Below are positions 15,342-23,151 of a DNA stretch of 39,733 bases, one piece after another. A program made the translations under genes and the position numbers. Numbering within the stretch: position 1 is the first letter of the stretch; each line of letters begins with the position of its first letter. This DNA is from an uncultured Verrucomicrobia subdivision 3 bacterium. Its GTDB lineage: Bacteria; Verrucomicrobiota; Verrucomicrobiia; Limisphaerales; UBA11358. The stretch lies in contig CAISYZ010000056.1 of NCBI GenBank assembly GCA_903889895.1, positions 1 to 39,733 on the forward strand. The letters run 5' to 3'. A model generated the notes under the pieces. The model was not told the origin of the DNA and ran no database searches. It saw only the letters and a list, made by a program, of their open reading frames with translations.

Positions 15342-16967
15342 TCAGTGGTTTTGGCCCGGCCAGTTCGGAAATTTGGAATTGTTGGCCTGCGACTGAAAGG
15401 CGGCGATGGACGGCGCTGCCGGAGCACTCGGCATGACATTGTGCGACACGGACGGCTGGTAGGTCGGCCGGATTTCGACGTGCTGCTGACGATCGCCAGC
15501 GAGCCACGGATTGATGGCCGGCGCAGAATTAAACTCCTTGGTTTGCCCTTGGACAGCCGCGCTGCTCGGCCAGTCGCTACCGGCGCGACTGGCTGCTGGC
15601 GCGGGGGAATTTAGCGCCTGATTGTTGTTAATTAGGTGGCCGTTGTATCCCGATTGACGCTGGTCGAGGTGCTTGCCCGGCGTTTGGGGAGTTTGATTTT
15701 GATTCGGCTGCGCATGTTCGGGAATCTCCAAGTTGCCAGAATGCGACGATGGCAGCGCGGGTTCCGCAACCGGCGAACGATGTCCGCTGCTGTTGCCAGG
15801 GAAATTATTGTTGAATTCACCGCCCGTCGAAGTGGGTTCGCGGTGAACGACTCCGCCACCTGTGGTTGAGGTTGTGGTTGGGCTTGCGCCAAAATTACGC
15901 GAGCCTGAATTCACTCCGACGCCAGCCCAGCCGTGGCGGCTGGCGTTGGGCAGGGAACCAACCTGCACCGGCTGGATGGGATGGTGCGTGGCGGCACCGA
16001 TAGCGGCCACGGAAATGCCGCGGTTAACAATCGTGCGGTTGTTTGCGCCGTAATTGTTGATGATCGTGGTCCGGTTGAAGATGGCCGTGATCTGCACCGG
16101 CGGCACACAGAAACGGCGCGGCTGCAATTCGCAGAAATGATCCATGCTGACAAAAGTGTAGCAACTGGCGGACAGCCCGAAGTCAAAGCCCACAGTCACG
16201 CTCGCGCCTTGGTAGAAAAAGCCAACGCCCGGTTGATAAACCGTAAACGGCGGCAGCGGTGCCCAGCCGCAATAATCGTCGCAGGAACGCCATGCGACCC
16301 ACGACGGGGCCCAGACGGTGTCCGGCCACCAGATCCAGCCGAAGCGGTCATGATGATACCAGCGTCCGTAGTGGAACGTGATACCCCACGCATACGCGGA
16401 ATCCCAATACCAGCCATAATCGGTATAAACCCAGTGGCCGCGGTCGCAATAGGGCTGCCAGGTCGAATCATAAATCACCACCGTCGGCCGCCAGCAGCGG
16501 CCGTAGCCATCGACGTCGATCCACTGGCCGTAAGGCGTCAGCGTGTTGTCAAAATCATTCACCGTAACTTCGGTGCTGGGCGGCGCACTGTTCGCCGAGT
16601 CGGTCGGAGCCGGGCTGGCGGCCGGCGGCGGCGCTGCGGCGGAAAGATTTTTGTCGTGTTCAATCATGGCGTTAACCAAGTCTGACGAAACGCCGGCATC
16701 GGTCAGCGTGATGATCGTGTCGGCATCCAGATTGAAGGCACTCGGACAACTGGTGATATAACTTTTGATTACGCTGGCATCCATGCCGGCCTGGGCGAGC
16801 TTGAGAACTTCGGCGACCGGCGTTCCGGCAGCGACGCCCGCTGGCAATGCGCTCGCTGCGGAGGGTGGCGGAATCGGCTGAGCATGGACTTGAATTTTGT
16901 AACCGGCGGCAGCCACGATGGCCACCGCCAAGGCAATCAAGGTTTTTGAGGCGAAATGATTTTTCAT
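15342..16967 (-). CDS. Secreted DUF6600-like YXWD-rich protein
   Basis: A 541-residue exported protein with a signal peptide (A-L-A-V-A-I-V-A-A-A-G-Y, cleavage near V-H-A). Residues about 45-110 form a small helical domain (V-L-K-L-A-Q-A-G-M-D-A-S-V-I, then L-T-D-A-G-V-S-S-D-L-V) found at the front of many verrucomicrobial secreted proteins. The middle part is full of Trp and Tyr: L-T-P-Y-G-Q-W-I-D-V-D-G-Y-G, then G-H-W-V-Y-T-D-Y-G-W and Y-G-R-W-Y-H, as in DUF6600. The last 200 residues are Asn/Gln/Ser/Pro-rich and probably disordered. Function unknown. It has its own terminator and is divergent from the glycoside hydrolase gene. Confidence 0.8.
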   Translation of the reverse strand: MKNHFASKTLIALAVAIVAAAGYKIQVHAQPIPPPSAASALPAGVAAGTPVAEVLKLAQAGMDASVIKSYITSCPSAFNLDADTIITLTDAGVSSDLVNAMIEHDKNLSAAAPPPAASPAPTDSANSAPPSTEVTVNDFDNTLTPYGQWIDVDGYGRCWRPTVVIYDSTWQPYCDRGHWVYTDYGWYWDSAYAWGITFHYGRWYHHDRFGWIWWPDTVWAPSWVAWRSCDDYCGWAPLPPFTVYQPGVGFFYQGASVTVGFDFGLSASCYTFVSMDHFCELQPRRFCVPPVQITAIFNRTTIINNYGANNRTIVNRGISVAAIGAATHHPIQPVQVGSLPNASRHGWAGVGVNSGSRNFGASPTTTSTTGGGVVHREPTSTGGEFNNNFPGNSSGHRSPVAEPALPSSHSGNLEIPEHAQPNQNQTPQTPGKHLDQRQSGYNGHLINNNQALNSPAPAASRAGSDWPSSAAVQGQTKEFNSAPAINPWLAGDRQQHVEIRPTYQPSVSHNVMPSAPAAPSIAAFQSQANNSKFPNWPGQNH

Positions 16968-17188
16968 AAGATGTTTGGCTGTAGTTGACCGTCGTTAAAT
17001 CTAACAAGTGTAAGACGCGGAAGTTGCGACCATCGTTCAGCTGCATTGTTTAAGCTGTTATTGTTAAACGAGTTAATTTTTCAACCACACCGGGTTTCTG
17101 GGCGATTAAAACCCTTGCAAAGCGTAATTTTCGGCATGTCACCGGTTTTGGCGATGGTTTCAATCTGGAAAATAGTTATATTGTCGCC
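16968..17188. promoter_or_regulatory. Divergent intergenic region; -10-like box before the GH2 gene
   Basis: This 221-bp AT-richer gap must hold the promoters of two divergent genes. The clearest element is TATATT at 17177-17182, only six bases before ATG 17189; no good -35 is seen 15-19 bp upstream. GTTTAA and TTAAAC (about 17047-17070) form a short inverted repeat that could be an operator. Nothing else is recognised. Confidence 0.3.
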
Positions 17189-19753
17189 ATGAATTTCCGT
17201 GGCAATTTTTGTATGCTCTGGCTTTGTCTGGCGACTTCACTCATCGCGGGCGAACCGCTTTACACACCACCGGTGTCGCCGCACGCGGATTATAATTTCA
17301 ATCCCGGCTGGAAATTTATCCGCGAAGATGTTGCGGGCGCGGAGCAGGTCGCGTTCGACGACTCGAAGTGGGCGGACGTCAGCGCGCCGCACACTTACAA
17401 CGACGCGGATTCTTTCGGTGCCATCATCAGCCACAGCGGCGGCGATCGCAAAGCCTGGGCGGGAATAGCTTGGTATCGGAAACATTTCAAGCTGCCCGCC
17501 AGCGCGAAGGATGGAAAAGTTTTTCTCGAATTTGAAGGGTTGAAACAAGCCGGTCGTTTTTGGGTGAACGGCAAACTCGTTGGCCGGTTTGAAAACGGCA
17601 TCACCGCGTGTGGCCTCGACCTCACCGGCTTTGTCAATTTCGGCGACGCAGACAATGTCATCGCCGTGAAGGTGGACAACCGCAATGATTACGCCGAAGA
17701 AGCGACCGGCGTGGGCTACGAATGGATGGGTCGCGCGTTCAATCCGAATTACGGCGGGCTCAACCACGACATTGTGCTGCACCTCACTGGCAAGGTTTAC
17801 CAGACGCTGCCGCTTTACGAAAATCTCAAGACGACCGGCGTCTATGTTTACGGATCAAACTTCGACATCAAAAACAAAACCTGCGACGTGAACATCGAGG
17901 CGCAGGTGAAAAATGAATCCGGCGACCAGCAGTCCATCACGCTGTCGGCAGTGGTCGTGGATGCCGCCGGCAATGTCTGCGCCAAACTCGCGAGCGACGC
18001 GCTGGATCTGGTGAGCGGCGAAACTGAAATGTTCACCGCGAACGGCAAGCTAACGGACGCTAAATTCTGGAGCGACGAATTGCCCAATCTTTACGCGGTT
18101 TATTCCATTTTGGCCGTGAACGACAAAATCGTGGATGTGCAAAAAATTACGACCGGTTTCCGCAAGGCGCAATTCAAAGGCGGCGCGGGCACCGGCGGCG
18201 TCTGGCTCAACGACAAATTTGTCTGGCTCACCGGCTATTCGCAGCGCTCGTCGGACGAATGGGCGGGACTCGGCGAGGCGTATCCCGATTGGATGCATGA
18301 TTACAACGCCAGCCTCATCCGCAGCACGCACGCGAATTTTATCCGCTGGATGCATATTTCGCCGCAGGCCGCGGATGTGCGCGCGTGTGACCAGGCGGGC
18401 GTCGCCGAAGTTTGTCCCGCCGGTGACAAGGAAGGCGATCCGGTTTTGGATAAGCGCTTGCAGCCCGCTGCCGCCGCACGCGAATGGGAACAGCGCCTTG
18501 AAGTGATGCGCGACTCGATGATTTATTTCCGCAACCATCCCAGCATCCTGTTTTGGGAGGCGGGCAACAACCATATCACCACCGAGCATTTGAAGCAGAT
18601 GGTGGAATTGCGGAAAGCGTATGATCCGAACGGTGGCCGTGTTCTCGGCTGCCGCACGTTGAATGATCCCGGTGCCACGCCCATTGCGGAATATTTTGGC
18701 GTGATGATTGGCCAGGACCCGCGCACCGACGCGCTGACCAGCCGCACGGAACAGTTTCGCGCGTTCAGCCTGGAGCGCCGCGACCGCGCGCCGTTCATCG
18801 AGACGGAGGATTTTCGCGACGAGGCCGCGCGCCGTTTCTGGGACGATTTTTCGCCGCCGCATTTTGGTTTCAAAAAAGGCGAGAACGACACTTACGCGTG
18901 GAACTCGGAGACATTTTGCATCGCAGCGGCGGAGCGTTATCACGCCTACGCGAGCAACAAAATTTCCAATTCCGATCCGGCGCATTCCAAATGGTCGGCC
19001 TACGCCTCGATTTACTGGTCGGACTCGAACGCCGACGGCCGGCAGGACAGCAGCGAGGTCTGCCGTGTCAGCGGCAAGGTGGACGCCGTGCGCTTGCCAA
19101 AAGAGGCTTACTACGTCTATCGCGTGATGCAGAATGACGCGCCGGACATCCACATCATCGGCCATTGGACTTATCCGGCGAACACGGTGAAGACAATTTA
19201 CGTCGCCGCGAACCACTGCGACAGCGTGGAGCTTTTCGTGAACGGAAAATCGCTTGGAAAATCTTCAGCCCCGATGCACGGCTACCTCTTCGCGTTCCCG
19301 AAAATTGAATTTGAGGCCGGCAAAATTTCCGCCGTGGCGAAGGCGGGCGGCAAGATGGTCGCGCAGGATGAGATTGAAACCGCTGGCGAAGCCAGAGCGC
19401 TGAAACTCACGCCGCACGTCGGTCCGAACGGCTTGCAGGCGGACGGTTCGGACGTGGCGTTCTTTGACGTGGAAGCGGTGGACGCGCAAGGCCGTCGCTG
19501 CCCGACCGATGAAGCGCGTGTGGATTTCAAAGTGACCGGCCCGGCGATTTGGCGCGGCGGCTACAACAGCAGCAAAATAAATTCAATCAACAATCTTTAT
19601 CTCGACACCGAATGCGGCATCAATCGCGTCGCGCTTCGTTCCACATTGACCGCCGGCAAAATCACGCTGACCGCCACGCGCGCCGGGCTGGAGCCGGCGA
19701 CGGTTCAGTTGGAGTCGAAGCCGGTGGCAATCACCGAAGGCTTGGAACGCTAA
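17189..19753 (+). CDS. Secreted glycoside hydrolase family 2 protein (beta-galactosidase-like)
   Basis: An 854-residue exported protein (signal peptide ending near I-A-G-E). Order of domains: sugar-binding jelly roll (residues about 25-200, with W-Y-R-K-H-F and F-W-V-N-G-K-L-V-G), Ig-like domain, TIM barrel from about 330, and C-terminal Ig-like domains with V-E-L-F-V-N-G-K-S-L-G. The barrel motif N-H-P-S-I-L-F-W-E-A-G-N-N shows N461 where GH2 enzymes have the acid/base Glu of the G-N-E motif. A probable nucleophile is kept in P-F-I-E-T-E-D (E538 or E540). It may be catalytically altered or sugar-binding, or Glu457 may compensate. It stands alone, followed by the fluoride operon. Confidence 0.85.
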   Translation: MNFRGNFCMLWLCLATSLIAGEPLYTPPVSPHADYNFNPGWKFIREDVAGAEQVAFDDSKWADVSAPHTYNDADSFGAIISHSGGDRKAWAGIAWYRKHFKLPASAKDGKVFLEFEGLKQAGRFWVNGKLVGRFENGITACGLDLTGFVNFGDADNVIAVKVDNRNDYAEEATGVGYEWMGRAFNPNYGGLNHDIVLHLTGKVYQTLPLYENLKTTGVYVYGSNFDIKNKTCDVNIEAQVKNESGDQQSITLSAVVVDAAGNVCAKLASDALDLVSGETEMFTANGKLTDAKFWSDELPNLYAVYSILAVNDKIVDVQKITTGFRKAQFKGGAGTGGVWLNDKFVWLTGYSQRSSDEWAGLGEAYPDWMHDYNASLIRSTHANFIRWMHISPQAADVRACDQAGVAEVCPAGDKEGDPVLDKRLQPAAAAREWEQRLEVMRDSMIYFRNHPSILFWEAGNNHITTEHLKQMVELRKAYDPNGGRVLGCRTLNDPGATPIAEYFGVMIGQDPRTDALTSRTEQFRAFSLERRDRAPFIETEDFRDEAARRFWDDFSPPHFGFKKGENDTYAWNSETFCIAAAERYHAYASNKISNSDPAHSKWSAYASIYWSDSNADGRQDSSEVCRVSGKVDAVRLPKEAYYVYRVMQNDAPDIHIIGHWTYPANTVKTIYVAANHCDSVELFVNGKSLGKSSAPMHGYLFAFPKIEFEAGKISAVAKAGGKMVAQDEIETAGEARALKLTPHVGPNGLQADGSDVAFFDVEAVDAQGRRCPTDEARVDFKVTGPAIWRGGYNSSKINSINNLYLDTECGINRVALRSTLTAGKITLTATRAGLEPATVQLESKPVAITEGLER

Positions 19754-19775
19754 GGTTTTTCCGCCGCGTTTTCAG

Positions 19776-19803
19776 TTGCATTGCGGCGCGCAACCGCTAA
19801 ACA
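19776..19803 (+). promoter_or_regulatory. Possible promoter of the fluoride operon
   Basis: TTGCAT (19776-19781), 16-bp spacer, TAAACA (19798-19803). Weak by sequence, but the predicted start near 19810 falls right before the first base of the riboswitch aptamer. Confidence 0.35.
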
Positions 19804-19811
19804 ATTTGGCT

Positions 19812-19877
19812 GGCAATGGAGTTTGCCTTCCCCGATGGGAAAACCGCCTGACCGTTTCAGCGCTGATGACTCCTACG
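19812..19877 (+). ncRNA. Fluoride riboswitch (crcB motif) aptamer
   Basis: The conserved blocks of the fluoride aptamer are present in order: G-G-C-A-A-U-G-G-A-G-U-U-U-G-C-C (19812-19827), A-A-C-C-G-C-C (19841-19848 region), and G-C-U-G-A-U-G-A-C-U-C-C-U-A-C (19862-19876). GGAGU at 19818-19822 can pair with ACUCC at 19869-19873, the long-range contact expected when fluoride is bound. It stands directly before crcB, the known partner of this RNA. Confidence 0.92.
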
Positions 19878-19899
19878 AATTAAGAACATTCGCAGGAGC
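19869..19899 (+). promoter_or_regulatory. crcB: Riboswitch expression platform: Shine-Dalgarno-sequestering hairpin
   Basis: ACTCCTACGAAT (19869-19880) is complementary to ATTCGCAGGAGC (19888-19899) apart from two positions, with a seven-base loop. The right arm contains the AGGAG Shine-Dalgarno (19894-19898), four bases before ATG 19903. The left arm is the same ACUCC that pairs inside the fluoride-bound aptamer. The two pairings exclude each other, so fluoride should free the ribosome site. Confidence 0.8.
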
Positions 19900-19902
19900 C
19901 TT

Positions 19903-20304
19903 ATGAATATCGCCTATCTTTGGGTTGCCCTTGGCGGCGCGCTTGGCAGCGTCCTCCGCTTCTGGGTCAATGAGCTGGTGTTGCAGCGAACCGGCTCCAG
20001 CTTTCCGCTGGGCATTCTCATCATCAATGTCACCGGCTCGTTTCTCATCGGCGTTTTCGCCGCGTTCACCGACCCGGACGGACGCATCCTAGCGTCGCCC
20101 AGCGTGCGGCAGTTTTTGATGATCGGGATTTGCGGTGGCTACACCACGTTCTCCTCCTTCAGCTTGGAAACACTCAAGCGGATGCAGGACGGCGACTGGT
20201 TCTACGCCGGCGCCAACATTGTCCTGTCCGTCGTGCTTTGTCTGGTGGCGGTCTGGCTTGGTTATCTGCTCGGGACCATGTTCAATTCGATGAAAGGAAA
20301 CTGA
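19903..20304 (+). CDS. crcB: Fluoride channel CrcB/FluC
   Basis: A 133-residue four-helix membrane protein that forms dual-topology dimers and lets fluoride leave the cell. Family motifs: G-G-A-L-G-S-V-L-R-F near the start, P-L-G-I-L-I-I-N-V-T-G-S-F-L-I-G in helix 2, and G-I-C-G-G-Y-T-T-F-S-S-F-S-L-E in helix 3, with the phenylalanines and polar track of the pore. A strong AGGAG Shine-Dalgarno precedes ATG 19903 and is controlled by the upstream riboswitch. The DUF190 gene starts one base after the stop. Confidence 0.97.
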   Translation: MNIAYLWVALGGALGSVLRFWVNELVLQRTGSSFPLGILIINVTGSFLIGVFAAFTDPDGRILASPSVRQFLMIGICGGYTTFSSFSLETLKRMQDGDWFYAGANIVLSVVLCLVAVWLGYLLGTMFNSMKGN

Positions 20305-20305
20305 T

Positions 20306-20653
20306 ATGCAAATTCCAAATGACGCGCAACTGCTCCGGATTTTCCTCGGCGAAAGCGACCGCTGGGAACACCGGCCGCTCTATGAAGCCATCGTCCTCGC
20401 CGCGCGCGAACAGCATCTGGCCGGGGCCACGGTGCTGCGCGGGCCGATGGGTTTCGGCAAGGCCAGCCGCCTGCACACGGCGAAAATTTTGCAGCTCTCC
20501 ATGGATTTGCCGCTCGTCATCGAAATTGTGGACAGCGAGGAGAAAATAAATTCCTTCCTGCCCACGCTGGAAAAAATGCTCGGCGGCGGTCTCGTGACTT
20601 TGGAAAAAGTCAAAGTGCTGCACTATCGCGGCAGCGCCGACAAGCTCGCGTGA
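20306..20653 (+). CDS. DUF190 family protein
   Basis: A 115-residue cytosolic protein with the PII-like DUF190 pattern: R-I-F-L-G-E-S-D-R near the start, P-L-Y-E-A-I-V-L-A-A-R-E, A-T-V-L-R-G-P-M-G-F-G and L-P-L-V-I-E-I-V-D. DUF190 genes are frequent partners of crcB, and this one follows crcB by one base, so it is under the same riboswitch. A role in sensing or tuning fluoride export is likely but not proven. Confidence 0.9.
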   Translation: MQIPNDAQLLRIFLGESDRWEHRPLYEAIVLAAREQHLAGATVLRGPMGFGKASRLHTAKILQLSMDLPLVIEIVDSEEKINSFLPTLEKMLGGGLVTLEKVKVLHYRGSADKLA

Positions 20654-20679
20654 GTCGCCGGCAAAAAATAATCCCGCGC

Positions 20680-20707
20680 TTGCATTTCCCGGTTCAAGCG
20701 GGATAAT
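20680..20707 (+). promoter_or_regulatory. Possible promoter giving a leaderless ABC transporter mRNA
   Basis: TTGCAT (20680-20685), 16-bp spacer, GATAAT (20702-20707). The start of transcription would fall at or next to ATG 20714. The same stretch can form a hairpin (ATCCCGCGCTTG at 20671 with CAAGCGGGAT at 20695) that lacks a T-tail. Confidence 0.4.
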
Positions 20708-20713
20708 CGCCTC

Positions 20714-21640
20714 ATGTCCGATCCGTTGCTTGCCATCGAGCATTTGCGTGTGGATTTTCCGGAGGTCGTCGCCGTAAACGATTTGTCGCTCGTCATCGAG
20801 CCGGGTGATGTCTGTGGTCTCATCGGTCCGAACGGCGCGGGCAAGACAACCACCATGCGCGCGATTTCCGGTTTGCAGGAATTTACGCGCGGCTCGGTGC
20901 GCGTGGCTGGCCACGAACTCGCGCGCGAGCCGGATGAATTGAAACGTCGCCTCGGTTTCATGCCGGATTTTTGCCCGACCTACGACCAGCTCACCACATG
21001 GGAATTTCTCGAACACTACGCCCGCGCCTTCGCCGTGCCGGAACGCGCAGAGCGCATCGAAGAATGTCTCGAACTCACCTGGCTCACGGACAAACGCGAT
21101 TCGCTGTGCGAAGAATTGTCGCGCGGCATGAAGCAGCGGCTTGTGCTCGCAAAAACACTATTGCCAAATCCGCAGGTGCTGTTACTCGATGAACCCGCCA
21201 GCGGCCTCGACCCGCTTGGCCGTATTGAGCTGCGCAAAATTCTTTTGCAACTGCGCGACGCGGGCAAGGCTGTTTTGATTTCCTCGCACATCCTCACCGA
21301 GCTGTCCGGCTTCTGCAACAAGGCTGCCATCATGGAGCGCGGCAGACTTGTGAAATTCGGCACCATCGCCGACCTCGGCCATCAGATGAGCCAGCGCAAA
21401 ATTTCCGTTAAGTGGCGCACGGCGGCCGATAAAGCTTTGGAAATTTTAAAAATTTCCGGCGCAAAAATTCTCGAAGCTTCCGCCGTCGGCGCGACGTTTG
21501 ATTTTGACGGCGGCACGGATGCGTTGGATGAACTGCTGAAAACCCTCGTCACGCAGGGCGTCCGCGTGGCCGAATGGCGCGGTGTGGGTGACGATCTGGA
21601 ACAAATCTTTTTGCAATCCGGCGCGAAGGAGCTGATGTGA
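20714..21640 (+). CDS. ABC transporter ATP-binding protein
   Basis: A 308-residue ATPase of the DRA/NatA exporter type. Walker A G-P-N-G-A-G-K-T-T is at about residues 38-46, signature L-S-R-G-M-K-Q-R near 136-143, Walker B L-L-L-D-E-P-A-S-G-L-D and the switch histidine in S-S-H. A C-terminal extension of about 90 residues after the nucleotide-binding domain is usual for this group. The stop overlaps the permease start by four bases (ATGA). It powers export by the adjacent membrane protein; the cargo is unknown. Confidence 0.92.
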   Translation: MSDPLLAIEHLRVDFPEVVAVNDLSLVIEPGDVCGLIGPNGAGKTTTMRAISGLQEFTRGSVRVAGHELAREPDELKRRLGFMPDFCPTYDQLTTWEFLEHYARAFAVPERAERIEECLELTWLTDKRDSLCEELSRGMKQRLVLAKTLLPNPQVLLLDEPASGLDPLGRIELRKILLQLRDAGKAVLISSHILTELSGFCNKAAIMERGRLVKFGTIADLGHQMSQRKISVKWRTAADKALEILKISGAKILEASAVGATFDFDGGTDALDELLKTLVTQGVRVAEWRGVGDDLEQIFLQSGAKELM

Positions 21641-23085
21641 AACTTTCCGAGAACCCCATTTTCCTCACGCACAAACGCCTCGTCCACCGCGGCGGCGTGC
21701 TGGCGGCGGTGCTCATCGCCGCGCTCATCGGTTTCAGCCTACTCATCGGGCTGTTGAACAGTTTGAGCGAGACGAACCTTGGCTGGAATCATCGTTCACC
21801 AGAATACGTCGGTAAAAGTTGTTACGCTTGGATCATCGGGGTTGAGATTTTAATTTTGGTGATTGGCGGTTTCAGCCGCATCGCCCGCGCGATGCAGGAA
21901 GACCGCAAAGCCGGACTGTGGGACAGCAACCGGCTGACGCCGTTGAAACCGTCGGAGATTGTCCTCGGCTACTGGCTCGCGCCCGCGTTGCGGGAATTTT
22001 ACATGGCGGCAGTGCTCGCGGGCTTCGGCCTGATTGTCGTGCTCGTCGCGCATTTGCCGGTCTCGCTCTGGCTCGGCACGCAGACGCTGATTTTGAGCAC
22101 GGCGTTTTTTTGCGGCCTGCTCGGCATGCTGGTGGGAATGGCCATGCAAAAATCCTCTGGCATCCTGTTCGTTCTCGGCCTGATTTTCACCTATCCGTTC
22201 GCCTTCATCGCACCCGGTCGCATACTCACGAATTTTTTATTTCCAATCTACGGCATGGTGAACTTGTTTCACGTCCGTGAACACGACTGGTCGCGCGACA
22301 CGGAATTATTCGGGTTGCCGGTGCCGGCCATCGTCATCAGCCTTGCTTTACAGGTCGCCATCGGCTGGTTCGTCTGGCGCGTGCTCGTGCGGAAGACCGC
22401 GAATCCTTTTCAACCGCTGCTCCTGCGCTGGGAAGCGATTTCCATTTTCAGCATCCTCGTCTTTGCCCAGCACGCGCTGGTTTGGGGCGGCTGGAACGAA
22501 GCCGAATACGGCAGCCGTAACGAACAACTGCTCTGCATCACGCACGGCGGCACACTGCTTGTCGGCCTCGCGATGTTAATGCTCGCCAGTCGCCCGCCCG
22601 AGCAAGTGCGCGTGGAAGCCATGCGGCTTGGCCTACAAAGTGTCGCGCAGATTTTTTCGCGCAGCAGTGTGTCGCTCGCGCTTGCGCTCGGCGGTGTTTC
22701 GGCGTTGGCGATGACATTGCAATTTTATACGCACCTCGCCAACGACCTGTCGCGGCTGGGGGTCGCCGTGGTAAATCTCCTAAACATATTCGTCATCTTC
22801 TCGCTGCTGCTCGAATTCTGCCGCCTCCGCCATAAGCGTCGCTCGCTCGGCTTTGCTGCGCTCTGGCTTTTTGTGCTTGCGGCCGTGCCGCTGATTTTGG
22901 CCGGGGTTTTCCAGAGCGTGGAAATTGCGCGCAACTGCCTGCTGGCTCCCGGCTTTATCGCGCTGGCCGACGGCAGAGATTTTCCCCCGCTGCACACCGT
23001 GAATTGTTTCCACCTCGCCATCGCCGTGTTTATTTTCTTCAACTGGCGGCGGCAGTGGCAAAAATTGCTCCAGCGCGCGGCTTGA
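21637..23085 (+). CDS. ABC transporter permease
   Basis: A 482-residue membrane protein with about 11-12 hydrophobic helices. The first half contains E-D-R-K-A-G-L-W-D-S-N-R-L-T-P-L, which resembles the coupling region of ABC-2-type exporters; the second half is a further set of helices without clear motifs. Its coupling by ATGA overlap to the ATPase shows that the two form one transporter. No periplasmic adaptor or substrate gene is near, so cargo cannot be assigned. Confidence 0.8.
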   Translation: MKLSENPIFLTHKRLVHRGGVLAAVLIAALIGFSLLIGLLNSLSETNLGWNHRSPEYVGKSCYAWIIGVEILILVIGGFSRIARAMQEDRKAGLWDSNRLTPLKPSEIVLGYWLAPALREFYMAAVLAGFGLIVVLVAHLPVSLWLGTQTLILSTAFFCGLLGMLVGMAMQKSSGILFVLGLIFTYPFAFIAPGRILTNFLFPIYGMVNLFHVREHDWSRDTELFGLPVPAIVISLALQVAIGWFVWRVLVRKTANPFQPLLLRWEAISIFSILVFAQHALVWGGWNEAEYGSRNEQLLCITHGGTLLVGLAMLMLASRPPEQVRVEAMRLGLQSVAQIFSRSSVSLALALGGVSALAMTLQFYTHLANDLSRLGVAVVNLLNIFVIFSLLLEFCRLRHKRRSLGFAALWLFVLAAVPLILAGVFQSVEIARNCLLAPGFIALADGRDFPPLHTVNCFHLAIAVFIFFNWRRQWQKLLQRAA

Positions 23086-23151
23086 ACCGGTAGCGTTTTG
23101 GAAAATTGCATTGTCCCTCACCGCTTTTCGCGGCAAGCTGTGCGCTTCATT

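Noticed and set aside
18050..19216. Long minus-strand open frame (388 codons) opposite the GH2 gene
   Set aside because: Rich in Arg, Ala and His with no domain or start context; it is the expected antisense shadow in GC-rich coding DNA.
19757..19792. GCCGC/GCGGC hairpin after the GH2 stop as a terminator
   Set aside because: No T-run follows on either strand, and the loop overlaps the likely -35 box of the fluoride operon.
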